Notes under the pieces: generated by a model
Told to the model about the DNA's origin: nothing
Databases searched by the model: none
Seen by the model: the letters and a program-made list of their open reading frames with translations, nothing else
Translations under genes and position numbers: made by a program
Shown: positions 36,304-44,741 of the stretch, in pieces
Layout: the number at the start of each line of letters is the position of its first letter
Numbering within the stretch: position 1 is the stretch's first letter
Assembly (NCBI RefSeq): GCF_008084905.1
Contig: NZ_VSFC01000012.1
Coordinates: 274,299-338,298 of the forward strand
DNA: 64,000 nucleotides
Source of the DNA: Xanthomarina maritima
Lineage (GTDB): Bacteria > Bacteroidota > Bacteroidia > Flavobacteriales > Flavobacteriaceae
Direction of reading: 5' to 3'

Positions 36304-36485
36304 TACATTCTTCCTTTTAAAGCATTAAACACCCAAGCAATTGAAAAAAAGCCAATTCCCACAGCAGCAAAACCCCATCCAGCAACATCGTCATATCTAA
36401 ATGCTCCTAATGCAATTAATGCTAATCCAACAAAAACCATAATCCATGTAGCCCAAGCTAAAACCGTATTTTTATTCATTGCCAT
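36303..36485 (-). CDS. CAL67264 family small membrane protein
   Basis: A 60-residue protein with two hydrophobic segments (TVLAWATWIMVFVGLALIALGAF and AGWGFAAVGIGFFSIAWVFNAL) joined by RYDDV and ending KGRM. This matches the small membrane family that I know under the name CAL67264, typical of Flavobacteria. I start at ATG 36485 (MAMNKNTVLAW); the longer in-frame ORF back to 36548 adds an unlikely hydrophobic leader overlapping the terminator. Its stop overlaps the ettA start in a TAATG arrangement. The function is unknown. Confidence 0.8.
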   Translation of the reverse strand: MAMNKNTVLAWATWIMVFVGLALIALGAFRYDDVAGWGFAAVGIGFFSIAWVFNALKGRM

Positions 36486-36536
36486 AATATATATTTTGTT
36501 TTGATAGTTAGTAACTACAAATATCGTTATTTTAAT

Positions 36537-36568
36537 AAAAAAAAGCATCCTTATTAGAATGCTTTTTT
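36537..36568 (-). terminator. Terminator of the pirin operon
   Basis: An A-run ending in AAAAGCAT (to 36548) pairs with ATGCTTTTTT (36559-36568). On the minus strand it follows the pirin gene by 19 nt and ends in a T-run. Confidence 0.75.
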
Positions 36569-36587
36569 ATAAGTAATAATGTTATAT

Positions 36588-37307
36588 TTAAATCATTGGA
36601 ACTTCTATTAAAAGTAATCCAGAATCGTCTTCGGCCAGTATGGAAAAATTTTCTATATCCGAAATACCAATAGCATCTCTAGTTGAAATTATTTCGTTAT
36701 GAATTTTAATTTTACCAAAGATATTCATAATATAAACTCCATGATGTTTACTCTTTAATTTATACTCTAGTGTTTTATCTTTATCTAAATCTATTCTAGA
36801 TATTATGGTATCCTGATGAATTTTCAAACTTCCTTTATGGTTTTCTTCTATTGATGTTACCAATGTTTGAATTTTGTTTTTTCTATCTTCAGAAGAATAT
36901 GATTTTTGGTCATAACGTGGCTTCACGTTTTGTTTATTAGGAATTACCCAAATTTGAAACAAACTTAAATGCTCATCTGCAGAACCGTTTATTTCAGAAT
37001 GTTGAATACCTGTTCCAGCACTCATAACTTGAACTTCACCAGGAAGTATTTGTTGCCAATCTTGATGCATATTATCTCTGTGTTTCAATACACCACTTAA
37101 TGGAATGGTAATAATTTCCATATTTTGATGTGGATGTGTTCCAAAACCCATCTTTGGTGCAATAATGTCATCATTTAATACTCGTAAGGCTCCAAATTGA
37201 ATTTTATCTTTATCAAAATAATTTGCAAAACTAAATGAATGATTGGCTTGCAACCAACCATGATTTGCAAATCCTCTATTTGCTGCTTTGTGTATCATTA
37301 CTTTCAT
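36588..37307 (-). CDS. Pirin family protein
   Basis: A 239-residue bicupin. The start MKVMIHKAANRGFANHGWLQANHSFSFANYFD is typical of the YhhW-like pirins. The N-terminal cupin carries the metal site: FGTHPHQNMEII (two His) and GTGIQHSEINGS (His and Glu). Bacterial pirins of this type can act as quercetin 2,3-dioxygenases or redox sensors; the physiological substrate is unclear. It is the last gene of a four-gene operon (FMN reductase, GNAT, MarR, pirin), 6 nt after marR, which suggests a quinone, flavonoid or oxidant response. Confidence 0.92.
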   Translation of the reverse strand: MKVMIHKAANRGFANHGWLQANHSFSFANYFDKDKIQFGALRVLNDDIIAPKMGFGTHPHQNMEIITIPLSGVLKHRDNMHQDWQQILPGEVQVMSAGTGIQHSEINGSADEHLSLFQIWVIPNKQNVKPRYDQKSYSSEDRKNKIQTLVTSIEENHKGSLKIHQDTIISRIDLDKDKTLEYKLKSKHHGVYIMNIFGKIKIHNEIISTRDAIGISDIENFSILAEDDSGLLLIEVPMI

Positions 37308-37313
37308 TCTATT

Positions 37314-37751
37314 TTATCTTATTTTATCTAATAAGTTACTAAGTTTTAAAGCCTCTTCTTCTGTTAAATTTTTTAATAAATCGTCGTTAAAATTTTTTGA
37401 AATTTCTTCAAGTAGTATCATACCTTTCTTAGTAATTTCAATATGTACAACACGTCTATCATCTGGACAAGATATTCTTTCTATTAACTCTTTTGCACAT
37501 AATTTATCCATTAACCTAGTGGCATTTGGTGCTCTTTCTACCATTCGTTCTTTTATGGTTTGAACTTTAATTGCTTTTCCTGCTCCTTTCAATATTCTTA
37601 AAATATTATACTGTTGAGGCGAAATTCCAAAAGGTTTAAAAAAAGCATTTTGATGACTATTTATCCAATGACTTGTATAAATAATATTCAATAGAGCTTT
37701 TACTTTATTATTTGGAAATGTTGTGTTTAAATCTTTAGAAATATCTCCCAT
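37314..37751 (-). CDS. MarR family transcriptional regulator
   Basis: A 145-residue winged-helix regulator. The N-terminal dimerisation helix is followed by FFKPFGISPQQYNILRILKGAGKAIKVQTIKERM (helix-turn-helix), the recognition helix with NATRLMDKLCAKELI and the beta-wing SCPDDRRVVHIEITKKG. It is the third gene of its operon. An 18-bp palindrome over the operon promoter (38613-38630) is the natural candidate for its operator, so I infer autorepression relieved by a ligand or by oxidation. There is a Cys in the AKELIERISCPDD wing region, although whether it senses oxidants cannot be told. Confidence 0.93.
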   Translation of the reverse strand: MGDISKDLNTTFPNNKVKALLNIIYTSHWINSHQNAFFKPFGISPQQYNILRILKGAGKAIKVQTIKERMVERAPNATRLMDKLCAKELIERISCPDDRRVVHIEITKKGMILLEEISKNFNDDLLKNLTEEEALKLSNLLDKIR

Positions 37752-37755
37752 AATT

Positions 37756-38037
37756 TTAAGCTAATCTATCTAAATATTCTGGTTTCTTTTTAAATACTGC
37801 TTTTGCATAAGAACAAGTAGGAATAACCTTTAGGTTATTCTTTCTCATAAACTCCACAGAAGCTTCAATTAATTTAGATCCTATACCTTGTCCTTTTAAT
37901 TTCTCACTTACTACTGTGTGATCAATAATAATTATTTTACTATCTGCATATGTATAAGTCATTTCAGCTTCTTGTTTTCCATTTATTTCAATAAAAAACT
38001 TACCTTTCTTTTGGTTATCTTCATGTTTAAATTCCAT
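37756..38037 (-). CDS. Small GNAT-like N-acetyltransferase (YjdJ type)
   Basis: A 93-residue minimal GNAT domain. It contains GKQEAEMTYTYADSKIIIIDHTVVSEKLKGQGIGSKLIEASVEFM, with the acetyl-CoA pyrophosphate loop GQGIGSKL, then the short end KVIPTCSYAKAVFKKKPEY. It belongs to the YjdJ/NATD1-like group, whose substrates are not established. Gene spacing is 2 nt to the FMN reductase upstream and 4 nt to marR downstream, so it is translated in the same operon. The cysteine in PTCSYA is typical of the group. Confidence 0.9.
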   Translation of the reverse strand: MEFKHEDNQKKGKFFIEINGKQEAEMTYTYADSKIIIIDHTVVSEKLKGQGIGSKLIEASVEFMRKNNLKVIPTCSYAKAVFKKKPEYLDRLA

Positions 38038-38039
38038 AA

Positions 38040-38570
38040 CTATAATGCATTATTAAACTGTTCTACTTTACTTTTTAATTCAGAGTTTAATTCATTATTT
38101 ACAATTTTTCCTTCTGAAAAATTCGCATCAAAGGATGGTAAAGAAAATAAATCGACAATGTTTGCATCATGCCTAGGAAATCTATCATTAGCAATAGCTA
38201 AAACAGAAGTACCACCTCTTGCTCCAGGTGATGTAGCCATTAAAAGCATAGGCTTACCTTGAAAAGTTTTACTTTCGATTCTTGACATCCAATCAAATAA
38301 ATTTTTAAAAACAGCTGAATAAGCACCATTATTTTCTGCAAGTGATAATATAATACCATCTGAGGATTTAATAAAATCAAAGAATTTATAAGCATTTTCT
38401 GGAATACCTTTTTCCGATTCTAATTCTTTACTGTAAATAGGTAAATCAAAATCATTTAAATCTAACACAGTTACATTTACATGATTTACTAAATGTGCTG
38501 TGTATATTGCTAACTGTTTATTTATTGAGTTTTTACTATTACTACCTGCAAATGCTATTATTTGTTTCAT
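38040..38570 (-). CDS. NADPH-dependent FMN reductase-like oxidoreductase
   Basis: A 176-residue flavodoxin-like protein. The FMN phosphate loop is at the N-terminus (AFAGSNSKNSINKQL), the middle shows LAENNGAYSAVFKNLFDWMSR, and the flavin-contacting turn is ATSPGARGG. Family members reduce quinones, azo compounds or chromate with NAD(P)H. It is the first gene of the operon with GNAT, marR and pirin; the promoter TTG-N20-TACATTTG lies immediately upstream and is overlapped by a palindrome. The context points to a repressible detoxification operon. Confidence 0.9.
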   Translation of the reverse strand: MKQIIAFAGSNSKNSINKQLAIYTAHLVNHVNVTVLDLNDFDLPIYSKELESEKGIPENAYKFFDFIKSSDGIILSLAENNGAYSAVFKNLFDWMSRIESKTFQGKPMLLMATSPGARGGTSVLAIANDRFPRHDANIVDLFSLPSFDANFSEGKIVNNELNSELKSKVEQFNNAL

Positions 38571-38591
38571 TTTTTAAATTTAATTTATATA

Positions 38592-38622
38592 CAAATGTAC
38601 AATAAAATAATTTATATTCCAA
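38592..38622 (-). promoter_or_regulatory. Promoter of the FMN reductase-GNAT-marR-pirin operon
   Basis: On the minus strand TTG (38620-38622), 20 nt, then TACATTTG (38592-38599); both elements match consensus. The -7 element is 21 nt before the start codon at 38570. Confidence 0.75.
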
Positions 38623-38630
38623 GGAATATA
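38613..38630. promoter_or_regulatory. Palindromic operator candidate for the MarR protein
   Basis: TATATTCC-AA-GGAATATA is a perfect 8+2+8 inverted repeat. It covers the -33 element of the operon promoter, the position expected for a repressor that blocks polymerase. Assignment to the operon's own MarR is inference. Confidence 0.65.
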
Positions 38631-38723
38631 TTTCCATGTAAAATTATTTCATATAACAATAATGAGTTCCCCTCTTTCAGGTAACTAACAACTTTTGTAT
38701 TTTAGCAGCAAACAACTTTTTAA

Positions 38724-40352
38724 ATGGACATAAACTTCAACAAAAACGAAGATTACAATAAACTTCTAGTATCAGAATTAAAAAAGCGTTTCGCTCAAGT
38801 AAAACTAGGTGGTGGTAAAAAAAATATTGAAAAGCACCACTCTAAAGGTAAAATGACCGCCAGAGAACGAATAGATTATCTTTTAGATGCTAAAGCAGAT
38901 AGCATAGAAATTGCTGCATTTGCAGGTGAAGACATGTATGAAGAACATGGAGGCTGTCCTTCAGGAGGAGTTGTTGTAAAGATTGGTTATATAAAAGGTA
39001 AGCAATGTATGGTTGTGGCAAATGATGCTACTGTTAAAGCTGGAGCTTGGTTTCCTATTACTGGGAAAAAGAATTTGCGTGCTCAAGAAATAGCCATTGA
39101 AAACAGGTTGCCTATTATTTACTTAGTGGATTCTGCTGGTGTTTATTTACCAATGCAAGACGAAATTTTTCCAGACAAAGAACATTTCGGACGTATTTTT
39201 AGAAACAATGCTATAATGAGTAGTTTAGGGATTACCCAAATAGCTGCTGTTATGGGAAGTTGTGTGGCTGGTGGAGCTTACTTACCTATTATGAGTGATG
39301 AAGCTATGATTGTAGATAAAACTGGAAGTATTTTTCTTGCTGGAAGTTATTTAGTAAAAGCTGCCATTGGCGAAACCATAGATAACGAAACCCTAGGTGG
39401 AGCTACAACGCATTGCGAAATTTCTGGGGTTACAGACTATAAGGCTAAAGATGATAAAGATGCATTAGATAGAATTAAAAATATTATCGATAAAATTGGC
39501 GATTATGATAAGGCTGGATTTAATAAAACTGATTCTAAAAAACCAAAGGAAAAGCAAGAAGATATTTATGGTATTTTACCAAAATCTCGTGCAGATCAAT
39601 ATGATATGTATGAAATAATTAAACGTTTGGTAGATAATTCTGAATATGATGAATACAAAGCTGGATATGGTAAAACAATTATAACTGCATATGCTAGAAT
39701 AGGTGGTTGGGCTGTTGGAATTGTTGCCAATCAAAGAAAACTGGTAAAAACGAAACAAGGTGAGATGCAGTTTGGAGGTGTTATTTATAACGACAGTGCA
39801 GATAAAGCTACACGATTTATTGCGAATTGCAATCAGAAGAAAATTCCACTAGTGTTTTTGCAAGATGTTACTGGATTTATGGTTGGAAGCAAAAGCGAAC
39901 ATGGAGGAATTATTAAAGATGGAGCTAAAATGGTAAATGCTGTAAGCAATTCTGTAGTACCAAAATTTACAATTGTACTTGGCAATAGTTATGGAGCAGG
40001 AAATTATGCTATGTGTGGAAAAGCTTACGACCCTAGACTTATTGTTGCTTGGCCAAGTGCTGAATTAGCAGTAATGAGTGGAAATAGTGCAGCTAAAGTA
40101 TTATTACAAATTGAAACAGCTTCGCTTAAAAAGAAAGGCGAAGTGATTACTAAAGAAAAAGAAGAAGAGCTATTCAATAGAATTAAAGATCGATACGACA
40201 GACAAGTCTCTCCTTATTATGCTGCTTCAAGAATATGGACAGATGCCATTATTGATCCATTAGATACAAGAAAATGGATAAGTATGGGAATTGAAGCTGC
40301 TAACCACGCTCCTATTGAAAAAAAGTTTAACTTAGGAGTTATTCAAGTATAA
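38724..40352 (+). CDS. Acyl-CoA carboxylase beta (carboxyltransferase) subunit
   Basis: A 542-residue biotin-dependent carboxyltransferase subunit. The N-terminal half has GKMTARERIDYLLD and the oxyanion-forming glycines in SCVAGGAYLPIMSDE; the C-terminal half has LGNSYGAGNYAMCGKAYDPRLIVAWPSAELAVMSGNSAA. The overall sequence is closest to methylcrotonyl-CoA or propionyl-CoA carboxylase beta chains. It transfers the carboxyl group from carboxybiotin to an acyl-CoA, probably in leucine or other branched-chain breakdown. The biotin-carrying alpha subunit is not in the window. A variant -7 element (TATTTTAG) precedes the start. It is a single-gene unit. Confidence 0.9.
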   Translation: MDINFNKNEDYNKLLVSELKKRFAQVKLGGGKKNIEKHHSKGKMTARERIDYLLDAKADSIEIAAFAGEDMYEEHGGCPSGGVVVKIGYIKGKQCMVVANDATVKAGAWFPITGKKNLRAQEIAIENRLPIIYLVDSAGVYLPMQDEIFPDKEHFGRIFRNNAIMSSLGITQIAAVMGSCVAGGAYLPIMSDEAMIVDKTGSIFLAGSYLVKAAIGETIDNETLGGATTHCEISGVTDYKAKDDKDALDRIKNIIDKIGDYDKAGFNKTDSKKPKEKQEDIYGILPKSRADQYDMYEIIKRLVDNSEYDEYKAGYGKTIITAYARIGGWAVGIVANQRKLVKTKQGEMQFGGVIYNDSADKATRFIANCNQKKIPLVFLQDVTGFMVGSKSEHGGIIKDGAKMVNAVSNSVVPKFTIVLGNSYGAGNYAMCGKAYDPRLIVAWPSAELAVMSGNSAAKVLLQIETASLKKKGEVITKEKEEELFNRIKDRYDRQVSPYYAASRIWTDAIIDPLDTRKWISMGIEAANHAPIEKKFNLGVIQV

Positions 40353-40410
40353 ATTATTTTCATATTCTAAAATTTCGTATCTTAATAACTGAATATCAAA
40401 CAATTCAGTC

Positions 40411-40833
40411 ATGGGAACAATTAAAACTCTTAACAAATGGGCAAATGCACATTCTTATTACTCTTTAGATGTGTTAAGAATTGCCCTTGGTGTGTTTTTA
40501 TTTATTAAAGGCATTCACTTTATGGGAAATAGCGAAATTTTAGTAGACCTATTAAAACCTATGCAAAATCTTGCAGGTGGAATGATTATGATTCATTATG
40601 TTGCTCCAGCTCATTTTATTGGAGGCATATTAATCGCGTTTGGATTATTAACACGTTGGGCTATTATAGCTCAATTACCTATTTTATTAGGCGCCATCAT
40701 TATTAATTTTGTAGGTGAATTTAATATGTCTAATTTTTTATTAGCAACTATTACATTCTTAGTTTGTATATTTTTTATGTTTTACGGCTCTGGAAAACAT
40801 TCTGCAGACTACTATTTTAAAATGCAGCAATAG
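40411..40833 (+). CDS. DoxX family membrane protein
   Basis: A 140-residue protein with four membrane helices: YSLDVLRIALGVFLFIKGIHF, the GGMIMIHYVAPAHFIGGILIAFGLL pair, then AQLPILLGAIIINFV and LLATITFLVCIFFMFYGSG. This is the DoxX/DoxD-like fold. Some DoxX proteins function with thiosulfate or thiol redox enzymes, but most members, including this one, have no defined role. It lies 58 nt after the carboxylase gene and ends 1 nt before the convergent menE stop. Confidence 0.87.
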   Translation: MGTIKTLNKWANAHSYYSLDVLRIALGVFLFIKGIHFMGNSEILVDLLKPMQNLAGGMIMIHYVAPAHFIGGILIAFGLLTRWAIIAQLPILLGAIIINFVGEFNMSNFLLATITFLVCIFFMFYGSGKHSADYYFKMQQ

Positions 40834-40834
40834 T

Positions 40835-41908
40835 TTATTTAATAGTCTCTAACGTTTTTAACCGTTGAATTTTACCAGAAGTTGTTTCAATAAATTTTGG
40901 AACGATATATATCTTTTTTGGCGTTTCGTATTTGCTCAAATTATCAAAAACTGAAGTTAGAGATTCTTTTTCTTCACCTTCAATTATAAGTATTAACTTT
41001 TCACCTAAAGTTTCATCTTTTTCTGAAGCAATAAAAAATCGATTTGAAATTTTATTCTTTATTTTATCTTCGATTAATTCTGGAAAAAATTTAATTCCTC
41101 CTGAATTGATTACATTATCAATACGTCCTAACCATTCGAATTCTGTTTCAGAATGAATTTTAACTACATCGTTCGTAATTACTTTATCCTTTGAAAGTTT
41201 TGGTGCTTCTATAACCAAACAATCTCTTTCATCTTGTGAAATTTTTATGTCTGGAAGAGTTTGAAAATGATTAACTGAAGCTATTTCATTATGCTGAAAA
41301 TTATTAAGCTTTTTTACAGCAATATGAGTTATCGTTTCGGTCATACCATAAGTAGCAAAGATTTTTGTTTTAAGAGGCTGTATTTGTTGCAATAAACATG
41401 ATGAAATTGGTGCTCCTCCAATTATAAGTGTTTTTAAATGGCTTAATTTATTTAAATTAAACTGTAGCTGCAAAGGAACCATAGCGCAAAAATCATAATG
41501 CTTTTTTGTACTAAATTGTAAGTCTGTTTTTGGATCTATAACATCTATTTGAAGTCCTAAAATAATAGCACGAACAAGCATCATTTTTCCAGCAATAAAT
41601 TGTGTTGGTAAGCAATGTAAAGCTCTATCTCCAGGTTTTAAACCAAAATAATTTCCAGTAGCAATGGCAGAATTAACCATAGCCTGCTTTTTTATTCTTA
41701 TGGTTTTTGGTCTTCCTGTAGTACCTGAAGTTTTAGTTTTAATATAATCTTTAGAATCTAACCAATCTGCAAGAAAATCGCCAAGTGCTCTTTCAAAAGG
41801 TTTCCCTTCTTTAATAAAACTATAAGCAACTTCAATTAATTCTTGATGCGTATAATTAGAATTGTTTAATTTAAATTTGTTGTGAACTTTATTATATGTT
41901 GGAATCAA
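40835..41908 (-). CDS. menE: o-Succinylbenzoate-CoA ligase
   Basis: A 357-residue acyl-adenylate-forming enzyme that activates o-succinylbenzoate with CoA and ATP in menaquinone synthesis. The ATP loop TKTSGTTGRPKTIRIK is at about 57-72, the ATYGMTETITH motif near 190, the hinge LGRIDNVINSGGIKF near 268, and the C-terminal catalytic lysine in TTSGKIQRL. It is shorter than typical MenE (about 450) because the N-terminal domain is abbreviated, a form known from Bacteroidota. It is the last gene after menC and a CPBP protease gene, with 6-nt spacing, which supports the assignment. Confidence 0.9.
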   Translation of the reverse strand: MIPTYNKVHNKFKLNNSNYTHQELIEVAYSFIKEGKPFERALGDFLADWLDSKDYIKTKTSGTTGRPKTIRIKKQAMVNSAIATGNYFGLKPGDRALHCLPTQFIAGKMMLVRAIILGLQIDVIDPKTDLQFSTKKHYDFCAMVPLQLQFNLNKLSHLKTLIIGGAPISSCLLQQIQPLKTKIFATYGMTETITHIAVKKLNNFQHNEIASVNHFQTLPDIKISQDERDCLVIEAPKLSKDKVITNDVVKIHSETEFEWLGRIDNVINSGGIKFFPELIEDKIKNKISNRFFIASEKDETLGEKLILIIEGEEKESLTSVFDNLSKYETPKKIYIVPKFIETTSGKIQRLKTLETIK

Positions 41909-41914
41909 AATATG

Positions 41915-42886
41915 TTAATCTAAAATGTTATCATCTTCAACTAATACTTCTTCAATTATAGGTTCTTCAACAGAACCAAATAATTTGTCATTCCAATTAG
42001 TCCAATTATACTTTTTTGAAAAAATAAATAACATCAATGGAAACACAATGAAAACTGGCATAAATATTTCAGAAAAATTAGCTGAAGTAGGTTCAGACAT
42101 ATCTTTTAATACTGAATGTGTTTGAAAAGCTGTCCAATCTGCAGTTACCAATAAAGCCGTAAATAGATTATTTGCTGCATGAAACCCTAAAGCTAACTCT
42201 AGACCATCGTCCATTAAAGTAATTATTCCTAAAAATAATCCTGTTCCTATATAATATACCATAATTACATAACCCAACTTTTCAACTTCTGGGTTTGCAA
42301 TATGCAGTAATCCAAATACAATTGATGTTGAAAATAATGGCAACCATTTATTTTTAGCCAAAACTCCTATCCCTTGCATTAAATAACCTCTAAACAGAAA
42401 TTCTTCGAAACTGGTTTGAAGTGGAACTAAAATTATGGCAATAACACATAAAATTATAAAAGGTTGCAATTTGAAATTAACTACATAATCTTCTGGTGAC
42501 ATATAATAATCTAACAAAATAAAACCTGAACTTACAACTCCCCATAATATAAATGCAAACCAGATACGTTTCCAATCTATTTTAGGCCTTGCTGTAGTTA
42601 ATAATCTAATACTTTGTTTATGAAGAAATTTAGCAACTAAAAATAAACCGACTAATCCAACTGCAAAAGAAAGCAACATGAGAAATAAATTTAAATTGGG
42701 CTCAAGAATGTTCATCATTTTCGATTCATCCATACCAATTATGCTTTCGCCATCACTCATGGCTTTTACAAAAATGGCTGCTGTAAATGGAATTTGACCA
42801 ATTACTACAGCAATAATGATAATTAGTAACCCAATTAAATATCTCCACCAATCGTGAAGGACTTGAAACGTTTGTGCTATATACAT
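41915..42886 (-). CDS. CPBP family intramembrane glutamic endopeptidase
   Basis: A 323-residue protein with about eight hydrophobic segments. The Abi/CPBP catalytic motifs are visible: EEFLFRGYLMQG (EExxxR) near residue 160 and FGLLHIANPE near 190, followed by the third motif region LGFHAANNLFTALL with its His and Asn. Rce1-like members cleave prenylated or membrane proteins; bacterial substrates are largely unknown. It is inserted between menC and menE with 3- and 6-nt gaps, so it is cotranscribed with menaquinone genes, though a biochemical link is not evident. Confidence 0.9.
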   Translation of the reverse strand: MYIAQTFQVLHDWWRYLIGLLIIIIAVVIGQIPFTAAIFVKAMSDGESIIGMDESKMMNILEPNLNLFLMLLSFAVGLVGLFLVAKFLHKQSIRLLTTARPKIDWKRIWFAFILWGVVSSGFILLDYYMSPEDYVVNFKLQPFIILCVIAIILVPLQTSFEEFLFRGYLMQGIGVLAKNKWLPLFSTSIVFGLLHIANPEVEKLGYVIMVYYIGTGLFLGIITLMDDGLELALGFHAANNLFTALLVTADWTAFQTHSVLKDMSEPTSANFSEIFMPVFIVFPLMLFIFSKKYNWTNWNDKLFGSVEEPIIEEVLVEDDNILD

Positions 42887-42889
42887 TTA

Positions 42890-43924
42890 TTAAAAATTAA
42901 AATTCCAGTTTGTATTTTTTCGATATTGCAATGTACCACTTTTTACTTGTAAAGGGCAATCAAAATTATTAGTAAATATACTCCCAGTTCCTAAGCCTTG
43001 AGGTAATTTGCTATTTAGCATATATGTCCATTGTGCAATAGCATTTAAGCCTACATTACTCTCCAAAGCGCTAGTAATCCACCAACCTATATTTTGGCTT
43101 TCTGCTAATTGTATCCATTCCTTGCTTCCTGTAAAACCACCTATTAAACTTGGCTTTAAAATAATATACTGTGGTTTTATTGATTGAAGTAATTCTCTTT
43201 TATTTTCTTTTGAAAAAACGCCAATTAATTCTTCATCTAGAGCTATTGGTAGTGGAGAATCTTCACATAATCTAGCCATTTCTTGAATTTGACCTTGTTT
43301 TATAGGTTGTTCTATTGAATGAATATGATATTCAGACAGCATTTTTAACTTTCCTAGAGCTTCAGAAGGTTGAAATGCGCCATTAGCATCTACTCTCAAT
43401 TCAATATCTTTTTTTGAAAACTCTTTTCTTATAGATTTAAGTAGTTTTAATTCAGTTTGAAAATCTATAGCTCCTATTTTCATTTTAATACAGGAGAAAC
43501 CAGTATCAATTTTCTCTTTAATTTGTTGTTTCATGAAACTTTCTGTTCCCATCCAGATTAATCCATTAATTGGAATTGAGTCTGTATTTTGAGTGAATTT
43601 AGAAGGAAATAATTCAAAAGAGTCTTTACTTTTTAAAGAAGTAAAAGCTGTTTCTAGTCCAAATTGTATGCTAGGAAATTTAAAAAGTTCATCTAACAAA
43701 ACTTCTAGGCCTAAATGAATATTAAGACAAGCCCATTTTAAAATATCTTGATAATGTGGTACATCATCAACACTTAAACCTCTAAATAAGCCACATTCAC
43801 CTATACCTATTTTTCCATGGTCTTCAAGTTTTATAAACCAAGTTTCTTTAGTTTTTAATATGCCTCTGGAAGTGCCACTTGGCTGTTTAAAATTTAAAAT
43901 AAATTTCTGGTAAGTTGCAGTCAT
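42890..43924 (-). CDS. menC: o-Succinylbenzoate synthase
   Basis: A 344-residue enolase-superfamily dehydratase that converts SHCHC to o-succinylbenzoate. The acid-base lysine pair is in FSCIKMKIGAIDF, the magnesium ligands are in LRVDANGAF, HSIEQPI and ALDEEL, and the second lysine is in IILKPSLIGGF. The N-terminal capping domain contains GIGECGLFRGLSVDD. It heads the menC-CPBP-menE cluster. The DUF2490 gene lies 25 nt upstream in the same direction and may share the transcript. Confidence 0.92.
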   Translation of the reverse strand: MTATYQKFILNFKQPSGTSRGILKTKETWFIKLEDHGKIGIGECGLFRGLSVDDVPHYQDILKWACLNIHLGLEVLLDELFKFPSIQFGLETAFTSLKSKDSFELFPSKFTQNTDSIPINGLIWMGTESFMKQQIKEKIDTGFSCIKMKIGAIDFQTELKLLKSIRKEFSKKDIELRVDANGAFQPSEALGKLKMLSEYHIHSIEQPIKQGQIQEMARLCEDSPLPIALDEELIGVFSKENKRELLQSIKPQYIILKPSLIGGFTGSKEWIQLAESQNIGWWITSALESNVGLNAIAQWTYMLNSKLPQGLGTGSIFTNNFDCPLQVKSGTLQYRKNTNWNFNF

Positions 43925-43949
43925 AGTTCAAATCAAAAATACATTTTAT

Positions 43950-44651
43950 TTAAAACTTATGGTGCATACTAAATTGTAATTGTCCTTTACCTTGAGAATT
44001 TGTTACTTGATTCATCCAACCAAATTGAAATTTTATTTTAGAATTCAAAACATATCCTGCTCCTAAATATGTTCTGTTTCTATCAAAAAACTCAACGTTT
44101 CTTCCATCTCCAATATCTTTTTGACCATTTATAAAAATCTCATTATATAGTGCAGTATAAAATGTACCTTTTGTAAACTCTTTATTATTCACTGGAATAT
44201 TTATAAACAAATTATACCTATATCTTGTTCTAAAATCTTGTTCATCTACAAATCTTTGCTCATATCGAAACCTATTTATTAAATAAACACGTCCACCAAC
44301 TTTTAAAGGCAATAATGCTTCTTGATAAATTCGATTCTCAAATGTTGTTGCATCACTATCACCAAGTGCACCACTTAATATATAAGCGTAACCTAGAGTA
44401 AATAATATGTCTGCCTTTTTAGGTTTATAAGTTACTCCAGAACGCAAAAGCAATTGCTCCAAATCTCCAATAATATTCCAGTTTCTATATTGTACATCAC
44501 CTTGAATACCAAATTGACTTTCACTAAATTGATGGTTATAAAAATACATATACCAAGCACCTGTTTGATTCTGGTCTTGGGCTTTAATTTCAAAATTACA
44601 TATTAATATTACTAAGTTTATAAATAATAGTTTCCTATAAGATTCTTTCAT
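43950..44651 (-). CDS. DUF2490 family outer-membrane protein
   Basis: A 233-residue protein with a signal peptide (about residues 1-24, LLFINLVILICNFEIKAQ) and alternating aromatic beta strands (GAWYMYFYNHQF, RFRYEQRF, RYRYNLFINIPV, YLGAGYVLNSKIKFQFGWMNQV) that end in QLQFSMHHKF. This matches DUF2490, a predicted outer-membrane beta-barrel family without known function. It lies upstream of menC with a 25-nt gap; co-transcription is possible but a functional tie to quinones is not implied. Its upstream neighbour is the divergent sterol desaturase gene. Confidence 0.85.
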   Translation of the reverse strand: MKESYRKLLFINLVILICNFEIKAQDQNQTGAWYMYFYNHQFSESQFGIQGDVQYRNWNIIGDLEQLLLRSGVTYKPKKADILFTLGYAYILSGALGDSDATTFENRIYQEALLPLKVGGRVYLINRFRYEQRFVDEQDFRTRYRYNLFINIPVNNKEFTKGTFYTALYNEIFINGQKDIGDGRNVEFFDRNRTYLGAGYVLNSKIKFQFGWMNQVTNSQGKGQLQFSMHHKF

Positions 44652-44741
44652 GTTTTTTAATTAATTCTATCAATAAAAAGTTGTGGAAAAAGTCTTTAAT
44701 AAAAAAAAAGACTTATTTTTAAAAACCAAATTTCGTTGAAA

